Source of the DNA: Chlorogloeopsis fritschii PCC 6912 | GTDB taxonomy: Bacteria; Cyanobacteriota; Cyanobacteriia; Cyanobacteriales; Nostocaceae | Length of the DNA: 53,420 nucleotides | Reading direction: 5' to 3' | NCBI RefSeq assembly: GCF_000317285.1 | Contig: NZ_AJLN01000125.1 | Location: 1 to 53,420 of the forward strand | Part shown: positions 34,095-42,638 of the stretch, in pieces | Numbering within the stretch: the stretch's first letter is position 1 | Layout: each line of letters starts with the position of its first letter | Made by a program: the position numbers and the translations under genes | Notes under the pieces: model-generated | Databases searched by the model: none | What the model was told of the DNA's origin: nothing | Seen by the model: only the letters and a program-made list of their open reading frames with translations

Positions 34095-35012
34095 ATGCTA
34101 TCCCATACGTTAAAGTACGCTTACTACCCTGGCTGTGTTGCTCAAGGAGCTTGCCGGGAACTTCATCAGTCAACTATTGCCCTCACCAAAGCATTGGGGA
34201 TTGAACTGATTGAACTCAAAAAAGCAGCTTGCTGTGGTTCTGGCACTTTTAAAGAAGATTCGCAATTATTAGAAGATACTGTCAATGCTCGAAATATTGC
34301 TTTAGCAGAACAATTAAATTTACCTTTACTAACTCATTGCAGTACTTGTCAAGGTGTGATTGGTCATGTCGATGAACACTTAAAAGGCTGCCAAAAAACA
34401 AACCCTGCTTATGTAGAACAGGTTAATAACTTGCTTCAAAAAGAAGGTTGTTTGCCTTATCGAGGAACAGCTGAAGTTAAACATATCCTTTATGCTTTAA
34501 TTAAAGATTATGGCTTAGAAGAAATTCAACAACGAGTTACCCATAAATTAACAGGGTTAAAGTGTGCTGCTTTTTATGGCTGTTACCTTCTCCGTGCTCA
34601 AAAATCCATGCCATATGAAGATCCTTTTCAACCAGAAGGGATGGAAAATGTATTTCGAGCATTGGGAGCAACACCAATTTATTACAGAGGTCGTACACAA
34701 TGTTGTGGTTGGCCTCTTTCTAGCTACGCTACCACCCAATCTTTTAAAATGGCAGGAATGCATATCCAAGAAGCCTTGGCAGCTGGTGCTGATTGCATGA
34801 TAACACCCTGTCCTCTATGTCACCTAAACTTGGATTCTCGCCAACCAGAGGTAGAAAAAGTAATTGGGCATAAACTTGGTTTACCAGTCTTGCACTTACC
34901 CCAATTGATTGCCTTAGCATTGGGTATTAGTCCAAAAGAACTTGGCTTAGAAAGGCATATTGTTTCTACTAAGCCTGTGTTGGAGAAGTTGGGAATTTTG
35001 GTTAGTAGATAG
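34095..35012 (+). CDS. HdrB/SdhC-type CCG-domain iron-sulfur protein
   Basis: A 305-residue protein with two cysteine-rich CCG domains: AYYPGCVAQGACREL with KKAACCGSGTF in the first, and AFYGCYLLRAQ with RTQCCGWPLSSY and MITPCPLCHLNLD in the second. This pattern is that of the HdrB subunit of heterodisulfide reductase and of E-type succinate dehydrogenase subunits, which hold noncubane or 4Fe-4S clusters and handle electron transfer or thiol chemistry. In cyanobacteria it usually occurs alone, as here. The electron partner is unknown; a succinate dehydrogenase link is possible but not shown. Confidence 0.87.
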   Translation: MLSHTLKYAYYPGCVAQGACRELHQSTIALTKALGIELIELKKAACCGSGTFKEDSQLLEDTVNARNIALAEQLNLPLLTHCSTCQGVIGHVDEHLKGCQKTNPAYVEQVNNLLQKEGCLPYRGTAEVKHILYALIKDYGLEEIQQRVTHKLTGLKCAAFYGCYLLRAQKSMPYEDPFQPEGMENVFRALGATPIYYRGRTQCCGWPLSSYATTQSFKMAGMHIQEALAAGADCMITPCPLCHLNLDSRQPEVEKVIGHKLGLPVLHLPQLIALALGISPKELGLERHIVSTKPVLEKLGILVSR

Positions 35013-35182
35013 TAGATAGTAGATAGTAGGGGGGGTTTTGTTGATTAACTTTGGGTTAAAACCGATAATTTATCTTCTAAACCCGCCTGTACAGTTAGTA
35101 GACCACAAATTGTAGGGTGGGCATTGCCCGTCAAAGCCTATTTAGTAAACCTTTTAAATATTGAAGCAATGCCCACCTTACA
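35008..35182. repeat. TAGTAGA array and a 72-bp hairpin repeat
   Basis: Units TAGTAGA (about 35006-35032) are followed by a long inverted repeat. TGTAGGGTGGGCATTGC (35111-35127) pairs with GCAATGCCCACCTTACA (35166-35182), with one mismatch, around a 38-nt AT-rich centre. It is a REP- or MITE-like element; no gene lies in the 310-bp spacer. Confidence 0.75.
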
Positions 35183-35322
35183 GAAAACCGCTGTAAAAGA
35201 GCAACTATCGATTTAAGTAGAGACATCATTGATAAAACCTAGATAAAATTCAGTCGTACAGTAGTTAGTAGGTATGACTTTTACACCTCCCCACCAAACA
35301 TTGACCACTATCCACTAACCTT

Positions 35323-37707
35323 TCACTGTTGATTGAACGGTTCTTCTATTGTTGTTACCGTCACATTGGGAGCCGGAGATTTAGTTTCGGTTTTTGGTGT
35401 TGGGGGTTGATTGAATAGCTCTTCTATTGGCACCGTCACATTTGGATTAGGGGATTTAATTTCCGCTTTTGGTGTTGCCGTTGATGTTGGTGGCGGTGTG
35501 ATCATTGATGAAGATGGAACTTCTGAACTCGACGGTTCGGGTGTTGGTGTAAAAGTTGGTATTGGTAAGCTTTCTGGGGTTGGAGACTCAAACAGCGGAG
35601 GAGATATTGGTGTTGGAGTAGGTGTGGTTTCTACTGATGGCGTTGGTATAGAAGTAGGTGTAGCTTCTGCTGTTGGTGCAGGTGTAGGTGTAGGTGAAGA
35701 TGTTGGCGGTGATATAGGTGTTACTTTAGTTTTAGGTTGTTGGCTTCTGTCAGTAATTGGTTTAGGGAACGTCAGTACCGGATCTATGATTGGTGTGGTT
35801 TCTGGTAAGGATGGTGGCGTTACAGTTGGCACAGAAGTGGGTTGGGGAATGGCTGATGGTGTCTGAGTTGCCTTAGGATTAGGTTTAGTTATAGGTGCTG
35901 GTTTGATAGTAGCTTTTGGCTCGCTGGTGGATGGTTTTGTTGGTGGAGATGTGAAACGATGCCAGTTAAACCAAACCAATAAACCGCCTGCAGTTAAAAT
36001 TCCTATAGCAATGATTTTTTTAGGTGAGAGCAAAAAAGTTGGATTGTAAGGCTTATATAAAGGTGAAGGATTTTTCGTTACTATAGACATTCGAGTTAAT
36101 GTTGGCGGCAAAGTGGGTAACTGGGAATTGGTATCCTTTCCAAGCTGTTGATTGCAATCTAAGTTAATATCTGCGCTACTACTTTGAAAATTTTGAGGTG
36201 GCAAAGTAGATGCATTTTGAGAAAGAACATTGAAATTGTGGCGAGTTGCTGCCACTGCTGACTTGTTGTTCAAAGATAATTGTAGTTCTAGTGCTTTAGT
36301 AAGATAGTCAGTTGCGGTCTTATTTTCATCCAAACAAAGAGCACGAGTGCCTAGCTGATGAAGTATCCAAGCTTGAGATGCTCGATCTCCTCTAGCTTGA
36401 GATGCTTGCAATCCTCTTTGCAGCATTTGCTCCCATAAACTCCATTGTCTATTTAAAACGAGCGAGCTTTCTACTGCTTTGACTAAATGCAATACATCCT
36501 GCCAATGACTGGCTTTAACCGCCACTTCTATGACTTGTACGATCGCATTAATTTCTGTAGCTAATATTGTTGGTTGCTGATGATACTGTTTTGCCCAATT
36601 TGTAAAGTAGGTAATGGCACTTTCTAAGGCTGCTCTTAGCTTCCATGCTGGTGGTAAAACTTCTGCAACTGTCTGATTTAGGATGTAGCGATTTTCTTTT
36701 TGTTGAAGAAGATGAAGCCGACGTAAATTCTCCAAAATATTAGGAGTTTTAGGCTGTTTTGTGATATCTACAATTTCTTCGGCTGACAATCCTGCATCAC
36801 CGATTACAGCTAACAAATCCAAAATGCTTCTTTGCCTTCCTGACAGCGACTCTAATATTTGTTGGATGAGATATTTTTCTGGTTCGTTAGTTGGTAGTTG
36901 GCTGACAATATCGGCAAGCGATCGCCCCTCTTCCAGCATATAAGCGATCGCAAAGCGCAGATATGTTGGGTGCCCCTGCAAAATTTTACACAAAGTTATT
37001 GCTGCAGGTCTTTCCTCAATCGTCAGTGAGCTTTGGAGTTCCTCTTCCAATAAAACCAGAGCATCCTGAATAGAGAGTCCAGAAAGCGTGATAGAACATC
37101 CTTGTTTGTGAAGACGCTGTTTTGAAGAAGCGAAAACAAAAGTACATTTACCTAAAGCATTTCTTAATTCCGTTACTTTGTCTGTCGTGAGTTTATCCTC
37201 ATTTAATACAACTAGCGCTTGTTTATTCTGAATTTGTTGTCGAATTTGTATATTAGTAGGTTTATAAAGAATATCGCTCTGATAAAAAACTTCCCAGATA
37301 GATTGAAGTAAATCATCTACATAAGGGTGAATTGAAGATAAATATATAACACCATCAGCAAAACTTGAGCTAGCTTGCAATTCGTGCGCCAAGCAACGTA
37401 ATAAATCTGTCTGATCCAAACCCGTAGGATTCCAAAATTCTACTGTTTGTCCAGATTGTAAAGCTGCGATCGCTTCTTTAAATACTTCCTGATACTCTAT
37501 TTGCTGCTTGCATGGAGGGTGACGTATTAATGTTGGTGTAGAATTTTGTTGCAAAGTAGGCTGTTCTCGTGCTGTTGCCAAATTTGCGATCGCACCTTGA
37601 CTTGAACCAACCTGGATCGTGTAATTGCCAACTGTTAGCTTACCAATCATTTCTATCTGTATTTTTTCTGTAAAATTGCCATGTGGTATAGATTTTTCTC
37701 TAGTCAT
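35323..37707 (-). CDS. STAND-like membrane-anchored protein with degenerate nucleotide-binding motifs
   Basis: A 794-residue protein from the ATG at 37707 (AAGGA upstream; an in-frame GTG at 37734 is less likely). An NB-ARC/STAND-like region covers about 80-340. The P-loop place reads NPTGLDQTDLLR and lacks the Gly-Lys-Thr, and the Walker B place reads ALVVLNED. Winged-helix-like and TPR-like helices follow to about 520, then one transmembrane segment (IIAIGILTAGGLLVWF). A ~210-residue Pro/Thr/Ser-rich tail ends with two copies of NVTV...IEE-(L/P)-FNQ. ATP binding is doubtful. The topology suggests a cytoplasmic sensor half joined to an extracytoplasmic wall-spanning tail (inference). Confidence 0.75.
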   Translation of the reverse strand: MTREKSIPHGNFTEKIQIEMIGKLTVGNYTIQVGSSQGAIANLATAREQPTLQQNSTPTLIRHPPCKQQIEYQEVFKEAIAALQSGQTVEFWNPTGLDQTDLLRCLAHELQASSSFADGVIYLSSIHPYVDDLLQSIWEVFYQSDILYKPTNIQIRQQIQNKQALVVLNEDKLTTDKVTELRNALGKCTFVFASSKQRLHKQGCSITLSGLSIQDALVLLEEELQSSLTIEERPAAITLCKILQGHPTYLRFAIAYMLEEGRSLADIVSQLPTNEPEKYLIQQILESLSGRQRSILDLLAVIGDAGLSAEEIVDITKQPKTPNILENLRRLHLLQQKENRYILNQTVAEVLPPAWKLRAALESAITYFTNWAKQYHQQPTILATEINAIVQVIEVAVKASHWQDVLHLVKAVESSLVLNRQWSLWEQMLQRGLQASQARGDRASQAWILHQLGTRALCLDENKTATDYLTKALELQLSLNNKSAVAATRHNFNVLSQNASTLPPQNFQSSSADINLDCNQQLGKDTNSQLPTLPPTLTRMSIVTKNPSPLYKPYNPTFLLSPKKIIAIGILTAGGLLVWFNWHRFTSPPTKPSTSEPKATIKPAPITKPNPKATQTPSAIPQPTSVPTVTPPSLPETTPIIDPVLTFPKPITDRSQQPKTKVTPISPPTSSPTPTPAPTAEATPTSIPTPSVETTPTPTPISPPLFESPTPESLPIPTFTPTPEPSSSEVPSSSMITPPPTSTATPKAEIKSPNPNVTVPIEELFNQPPTPKTETKSPAPNVTVTTIEEPFNQQ

Positions 37708-37863
37708 GCAGTTAGTTTTTCCTTGATTTACCACAATTGTTTTACGATTATTGATATAGATTTTACATTTATTTTTTATTTAGTAAACCTTTTCAGTATT
37801 ATTACCCAAATTCTTATTTAATCAGTAAAAAATAGTAATTGCTAAAAATGTCAAAAAATAGAC

Positions 37864-37891
37864 ACAAAAAAGAGTGGATATTATCCACTCT
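37864..37891 (-). terminator. Terminator of hspA
   Basis: Perfect 9-bp stem AGAGTGGAT (37871-37879) / ATCCACTCT (37883-37891), 3-nt loop, followed on the minus strand by six Ts. It lies 85 bp past the hspA stop. Confidence 0.85.
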
Positions 37892-37976
37892 CTCAATATT
37901 CTTTAAGTTAGTAGATTAATTTGTTACATCTCACCTAATCAAGTGGTGTAACTTATCATCAATTTTCTTTGTCCAT

Positions 37977-38456
37977 TTAAACCACTTGAACATTCTCTGA
38001 ACTAGGAAGTGACGATTTGCCATCTTCTAAATTAATTTTCACCACCCTCTTTTTAGCTTCTTCTGCCTTTGGTAGCGTTAAGATTAAAATACCATTCTTG
38101 AACTCGGCTTGGACTTGGTCATTCTTGATGGGAGTAGGCAAAGGAATTGTGCGTTGGAATTTACCATAGCGGAACTCGGAGCGGAAATATCCACGCTCTT
38201 CAGTTTTACTTTCATGGCGAGTTTCACCAGCAATAGATACAGATTCTCTTGCTACTTGAACATCCAAATCTTTACCTTCTACACCTGGAATTTCAGCCCG
38301 CAAAATCAAATTATCTTCTGTATCTTCTAACTCAATTGCAGGTGCCCAAGTTGTCATGTACTCACGGTTAACTCCAGTCAATTCATCAAACATTCGATCC
38401 ATTTGACGACGGATAGTTTCCATTTCTTGGAACGGTTGCCAACGTATGAGTGCCAT
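37977..38456 (-). CDS. hspA: Small heat-shock protein Hsp20
   Basis: A 159-residue alpha-crystallin-family chaperone that holds unfolding proteins and protects membranes and photosystems during heat. N-terminal arm MALIRWQPFQEMETIRRQMDRMFDE; alpha-crystallin domain about 45-140 with ILRAEIPGVEGKDLDVQV, RGYFRSEFRYGKFQRTIPLP and FKNGILILTLPKAEE; short C-terminal tail. It is monocistronic, with AAGGAGG 11 nt before the ATG and its own terminator. Confidence 0.96.
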   Translation of the reverse strand: MALIRWQPFQEMETIRRQMDRMFDELTGVNREYMTTWAPAIELEDTEDNLILRAEIPGVEGKDLDVQVARESVSIAGETRHESKTEERGYFRSEFRYGKFQRTIPLPTPIKNDQVQAEFKNGILILTLPKAEEAKKRVVKINLEDGKSSLPSSENVQVV

Positions 38457-38504
38457 AACTTATTTAACCTCCTTTGCAACAGTATTACAACTGAATTCAA
38501 GGTT
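38457..38504 (-). promoter_or_regulatory. Possible RNA thermometer in the hspA leader
   Basis: On the minus strand the Shine-Dalgarno AAGGAGG (38468-38474) is preceded by AACCTT (38499-38504), which can pair with AAGG or GGTT at the Shine-Dalgarno. A short leader with an anti-Shine-Dalgarno is how the Synechocystis hsp17 thermometer works. The stem here is short, so this is only a candidate. Confidence 0.3.
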
Positions 38505-38667
38505 ACTTAAAAAATATTTACCAGTACTCTAACGAGTTCTCAAGTTTAGTTTTTTCTGGGCATTCCTTTAGTTGCCTTTGTCTTTATATTGGCTGAAAAC
38601 AGAAATTAAATTAGTGAGGAAAACCCTACCTATTTTAGTCGTACTTTCCAGATAAATCTTCAAAAAT

Positions 38668-38732
38668 AAAAGTCAATAGCCAATAGTTAGTGGTTAGCAC
38701 AGAAAACTAATGACTAATGACCAATAACTAAT
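38668..38732. repeat. CAATAGT/CTAATGA degenerate repeats
   Basis: Low-complexity units (CCAATAG, TTAGTGG, CTAATGA, CCAATAA) fill the spacer just downstream of the lpxD stop. Confidence 0.5.
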
Positions 38733-38735
38733 TCC

Positions 38736-39782
38736 TTACTTTTGTCCGATTTGTCTTTGTAATTGTTTCAAAGATTGATAAATATCTGGTAAGCGGCTTA
38801 AAATAGCAGACACCTTCAGATATTGTTTGTGAGGTACGGCAGGAGTTCCAGAAACAATTTCTCTAGGTGGAACATCATTGTGAATACCAGCTTTAGCAGA
38901 TGCGATCGCACCATCACCAATCTTCACCTGATTGGCAATTCCTACTTGCCCAGCTAAAATCACGCGATTTCCAACTTTGACGCCTCCTGCCATGCCAGAT
39001 TGCCCTGCCAATGCACAACCAGCGCCAATTTGACAACCATGACCAATTTGCACCAAATTATCAATAATTGTATAGCGACCTATCCGTGTTTCTCCTACAG
39101 CAGGACGGTCAACAGCGCTATTACAGCCAATCACAACTCCATCTTCTAAGACAGTGTAACCCGATTGTTCCATTTTCAGCCAACCAGTAGGAGTAGGCAC
39201 AAAACCAAATCCTTCAGCACCAATGACTGCGCCGCTATGAATTTCGCAGTCTGCGCCGATGAGAGTACGCTCGTGAATAGTACAGTTGGCGTGTAAGGTA
39301 GTGCGATCGCCAATCCTCGCATCAGGATAAATTACAACGTTAGCGTGAATGCAGGCTCCATTGCCAATTTCTACTCCTTGATGAATCACCACATGAGGCC
39401 CAATGTAAACTTCACTGCCAATCTTTGCTGTAGAATGAATTACCGCAGTAGGATGAATTTCTGGAGCAGGACGCCAGGGTTGATAGAACAATTTGAGTAC
39501 TCTAGCAAACAATAGTTTTGGCTCAGGAGTAGTGATCCAGGCAATATCACGTTCTTGTGCTTGTGTCTGCAGTGTTTCATCTTGAGGCAAAATTAAAGCA
39601 CTGGCACTTGTCTTTCCCACCATCGCAGAAAATTTTGGCCCTTCAATGTAGCTAAGAGTACCGCTTGTCGCCTCGTCAACCGCTGCTAGTGCTCTTATTT
39701 CTGGATCATACTCTTTTTTGATACTAAGACTATTAGCGGCGGCTGCATCTCCAAGTTTTTCTAAAATCTCACTGAATTTCAT
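38736..39782 (-). CDS. lpxD: UDP-3-O-acylglucosamine N-acyltransferase
   Basis: A 348-residue LpxD that adds the second hydroxyacyl chain from ACP to UDP-3-O-acylglucosamine in lipid A synthesis. The N-terminal uridine-binding domain spans about 1-100. A left-handed beta-helix of hexapeptide repeats follows (IHPTAVIHSTAKIGSEVYIG, IGADCEIHSGAVIGAEGFGF). The catalytic His is in the VQIGHGCQIGAGCALAGQSG segment near residue 245. It ends in a helical tail (ILSRLPDIYQSLKQLQRQIG). No other lpx gene is linked here. Confidence 0.95.
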   Translation of the reverse strand: MKFSEILEKLGDAAAANSLSIKKEYDPEIRALAAVDEATSGTLSYIEGPKFSAMVGKTSASALILPQDETLQTQAQERDIAWITTPEPKLLFARVLKLFYQPWRPAPEIHPTAVIHSTAKIGSEVYIGPHVVIHQGVEIGNGACIHANVVIYPDARIGDRTTLHANCTIHERTLIGADCEIHSGAVIGAEGFGFVPTPTGWLKMEQSGYTVLEDGVVIGCNSAVDRPAVGETRIGRYTIIDNLVQIGHGCQIGAGCALAGQSGMAGGVKVGNRVILAGQVGIANQVKIGDGAIASAKAGIHNDVPPREIVSGTPAVPHKQYLKVSAILSRLPDIYQSLKQLQRQIGQK

Positions 39783-40125
39783 TGTGATTGGGAAATCCTT
39801 TGTATTAGTTAGATGGTTTTTGCTCTCGTTCAGGATGATGTTATCAGAGGTATTGTATAAATCTTCTCTACATCAATCTATTTCTCTAAAGAAAAATTAC
39901 TACTAAACGCCCATTCCCCAAATCACGACTACAAATGATTCTCCTTTGCTCCTCTAGCCACATAATAGTATGATGCTATCTTTTATAACTAAGTAATACT
40001 CAATAGTTTTAAAGTCCCTCTAAAGATAAGGGACAGGCTATTCCTGTGGTAGAAGTTTGAAAAAAATACGCTAGTTACCTTTTCATCAGAAGCAACTGAA
40101 GCTTGATTTGCTTGAGTGTCTATCA
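39783..40125. other. Spacer between lpxD and the MITE
   Basis: AT-rich, no coding frame with support on either strand. It must contain the lpxD promoter; no clear boxes stand out. Confidence 0.35.
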
Positions 40126-40237
40126 GGGCGTTGCTGAATAGAAGTATGAAATTAAAAATTCAGTATCTTGAAACTCTTACTCTCCGCGCCTTTGCTCCTC
40201 TGCGTGAGGTAGATTCATCCCCGGATTCAGCAACGCC
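40126..40237. mobile_element. 112-bp MITE with 13-bp terminal inverted repeats
   Basis: GGCGTTGCTGAAT (40127-40139) and its inverse ATTCAGCAACGCC (40225-40237) bound a 112-bp element. It is flanked by the direct repeat TCTATCA (40119-40125 and 40238-40244), a likely 7-bp target duplication. Ends of this type belong to DDE-transposase insertion sequences common in cyanobacteria. The element is too short for a transposase, so it is a non-autonomous derivative. Confidence 0.85.
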
Positions 40238-40348
40238 TCTATCAAACTCAATTCCGAGAACATTGGTTGTTCAGAATTGTCTGCAACCGTGTTTGAGATT
40301 CATAACTACAATCATTTTGTTTTTAAAGATTTAAACGGATAGGCATCA

Positions 40349-41038
40349 ATGAATATTGTTTGTGACGTGAGGGCGATTAAAAAGTTAGTTGGCAGCTTTA
40401 TGGGAGTTGCTGGTGTAAGTGCCTTTATTAGTTTTCCTGCATTAGCACAAGCTAACTTAAATTCCGCTAATTCCAACAGTTCTAGTCAATTTATTCTTGC
40501 CCAGAGTACGCAAAGAAACGCACCCGCTCCTGTTGGTTCACCAGGAACTATAAGTCCATCTCCTGGTACTACGCCTGCACCTGGTACCACTAATTCGGGT
40601 ACTTCATTAAGCGCTCTAGATCGAGAATTTATGACTAGGGCTGCACAAAGCGATCTAACTGAAATTCAGACAAGTCAGCTGGCACTCCAACGTTCTAAAA
40701 ACAAAGCTGTAAGAGATTATGCCCAGCGCATGATTCAAGAGCATACAAACTCTAGCAGACAATTGACGCAAATAGCGAAGAACAGAAATGTAACGTTGCC
40801 TAAAGATATCGGCCCAGAAAACAAAGCTTTGTTGACTAAGCTGAGAAATGTTACTGGCAATAATTTTGATCGTGCCTATATGCAAGGACAGGTGCAAGCT
40901 CATAAAAAAACTCTGGCTGAGTATCAAAATTACTTGAAAAAAGGACAAAATCAAGAGTTAAGAGCGTTTGCAAGTAAAAATGCACCTCTTGTTGCCGATC
41001 ACTTGGAGATGGCTCAGAAAATGGTAGCAGGGCGATAA
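40349..41038 (+). CDS. DUF4142 exported protein
   Basis: A 229-residue protein with a signal peptide (KLVGSFMGVAGVSAFISFPA, cleavage after ALA or QA). A Pro/Thr/Ser linker (APVGSPGTISPSPGTTPAPG) is followed by a DUF4142 four-helix domain (about 95-229): LDREFMTRAAQSDLTEIQTS, VRDYAQRMIQEHTNSSRQL and FDRAYMQGQVQAHKKTLAEY. The family is ferritin-like in fold and usually periplasmic; its role is unknown. GGATAGG lies before the ATG. The MITE inserted about 110 bp upstream could affect its promoter. Confidence 0.88.
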   Translation: MNIVCDVRAIKKLVGSFMGVAGVSAFISFPALAQANLNSANSNSSSQFILAQSTQRNAPAPVGSPGTISPSPGTTPAPGTTNSGTSLSALDREFMTRAAQSDLTEIQTSQLALQRSKNKAVRDYAQRMIQEHTNSSRQLTQIAKNRNVTLPKDIGPENKALLTKLRNVTGNNFDRAYMQGQVQAHKKTLAEYQNYLKKGQNQELRAFASKNAPLVADHLEMAQKMVAGR

Positions 41039-41126
41039 CTATAGCAGTCTTAAATGTGGTTGAACACGGATATTCATGGGGCGAAGTATAAAACTTTACG
41101 CCCCTACTGTATCAAGACAACAAATT

Positions 41127-42380
41127 TTATTCCTTCAACAATAAATAATATAAACTTCCACTACTGCCTGTGATGCCAGCGCGATCGCCTGCTAAATCAC
41201 CAGTTCCCATAAAATAATCTACCCGCCCTGGCCCTTTTATAGCACTGCCAGTATCTTGATCTAAGACAAAGCGACTGACTCGACGTAAAGCCAGCTTGCC
41301 ACGACTGGCAGGATAGGGGAATGTAGCGTTAATGATCGCTAGTGCTCCCGGTGGCATGAGAGATTTATCTGTGGCAATAGAACGATCTGGTGTCACGGGT
41401 ACGCCAATACTACCAGTCGCTGCACTACCACCAGTTTCTTTGAAAAAGACAAAGCGTTCCCAACGCGGTAGATAATTATTTAACTCCTTGGGATGTTGGC
41501 GGAAGTACTGAATTACTTTAGGTAGCGTCAAACCGTCTAAAGCTACTTTGCCATCTTTAGCCAATTCTCTGCCAACACTAGTCCAAGGGTAATCAGTGCC
41601 TCCCGCATAACCGACAGAGGTTTTGGTACCGTCAGTTAATCTCAGTTGAGCAGAACCTTGAATATGTACTAGATACGCATCCAAGCGATTGCGGAACCAA
41701 ACCAATTCTAAACCGCGTAACGGACTTTTCTCACCGAGTAAACCATCTTTTCCTTCTAAATCTAATCGTTTGGGGTGTGGTTTAGCCCATTGCTCGAAGT
41801 CCACTGGGAGTCGATAAAGAGGATATTTGTATACTGAAGTGCGAACGCGACTGGCAGGATAAATAGGCTCGTAATAAGCAGTGAATTTTACAGTACCGTT
41901 GCCATCGTTGCCGACTGATTTGTAAAAGACGAACTCTCGACGCACGGCTGCTTGTAGTTGTGCTGGTGACTTAGAGCTAACTACTAACTGGCGAAAACGT
42001 TGCAAACTGCGACGAACACGATCTAGAGAAATTTCTGGAATTGGATAATTTTGGTACGCTGCGATCGCCCCCTTTGTGTTTAGGAAACGCAAGCTATGAT
42101 CTATAGCTGCCAATAGAGCTTGGCGATCGCCCTGTTTGCCCTTTCCACCCCAAATTTGCTCATCCCATCCCAAGCAGTGGTGAATAGGGGCACAACCAGT
42201 TCCAAGAGCGATCGCCTTGAGTGGCGGTGTTACCTCTGGGATGATTGGAACTTGCAGGGGAACTTGCTCAGGATTTTTGGGTAATGGTAGGCTAGGAACT
42301 TGAGCCAAAGCAGAGTAAACAGGGTTGACAAAGGAAATTCCCAGGCTCAAAGAAAGCAAAGCAAGCGTTTTTCTCATCAT
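41127..42380 (-). CDS. mltA: Membrane-bound lytic murein transglycosylase A family protein
   Basis: A 417-residue protein with signal peptide (MMRKTLALLSLSLGISFVNP). The MltA domain lies at about 130-310 (VKFTAYYEPIYPASRVRTSV, VHIQGSAQLRLTDGTKTSVG). The C-terminal 3D domain supplies the catalytic Asp (RFVLDQDTGSAIKGPGRVDY, YFMGTGDLAGDRAG). The enzyme cuts peptidoglycan glycan strands to 1,6-anhydro-muropeptides in the periplasm. It sits 3 bp after the small upstream gene, so they form an operon. Confidence 0.93.
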   Translation of the reverse strand: MMRKTLALLSLSLGISFVNPVYSALAQVPSLPLPKNPEQVPLQVPIIPEVTPPLKAIALGTGCAPIHHCLGWDEQIWGGKGKQGDRQALLAAIDHSLRFLNTKGAIAAYQNYPIPEISLDRVRRSLQRFRQLVVSSKSPAQLQAAVRREFVFYKSVGNDGNGTVKFTAYYEPIYPASRVRTSVYKYPLYRLPVDFEQWAKPHPKRLDLEGKDGLLGEKSPLRGLELVWFRNRLDAYLVHIQGSAQLRLTDGTKTSVGYAGGTDYPWTSVGRELAKDGKVALDGLTLPKVIQYFRQHPKELNNYLPRWERFVFFKETGGSAATGSIGVPVTPDRSIATDKSLMPPGALAIINATFPYPASRGKLALRRVSRFVLDQDTGSAIKGPGRVDYFMGTGDLAGDRAGITGSSGSLYYLLLKE

Positions 42381-42383
42381 TGA

Positions 42384-42638
42384 TTATGTAAATCTTTCCA
42401 CACTAGAGCTAAATATCGGTTCTACCCGGATTGCTACAATCCGAGAAGGACGCACCACCATATATTCACCCTGAATATTTTTAATGGGCACGTTAATAAA
42501 GTCGTTGGAATCAGACTTTGGTGTCAGTGCGCCGCTATACCACTTCTGAAAATCTTGAAATGTTGGAAAACGTACTTCTTCCCGGTGCCCACTTTCCATT
42601 AACAGATAAACTGCGTATTCATTCGGGGTTCTAGACAT
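42384..42638 (-). CDS. Small conserved protein upstream of mltA
   Basis: An 84-residue protein from the ATG at 42638 (an open frame extends to 42749 but that part looks non-coding). The core is YAVYLLMESGHREEVRFPTF, then QDFQKWYSGALTPKSDSNDF and GEYMVVRPSRIVAIRVEPIF, a soluble alpha/beta pattern. The family appears conserved in cyanobacteria but I cannot name a function. Only 3 bp separate it from mltA. Confidence 0.65.
   Translation of the reverse strand: MSRTPNEYAVYLLMESGHREEVRFPTFQDFQKWYSGALTPKSDSNDFINVPIKNIQGEYMVVRPSRIVAIRVEPIFSSSVERFT

Noticed and set aside
35411-35866. A 151-codon Gly/Val-rich frame on the plus strand
   Set aside because: It is the antisense shadow of the Pro/Thr-rich tail of the STAND-like gene; the VGVGVG composition is what CCN/ACN codons give on the other strand.
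40116-40334. A 72-codon plus-strand frame
   Set aside because: It runs across the MITE and its flank; the sequence is explained by the element.
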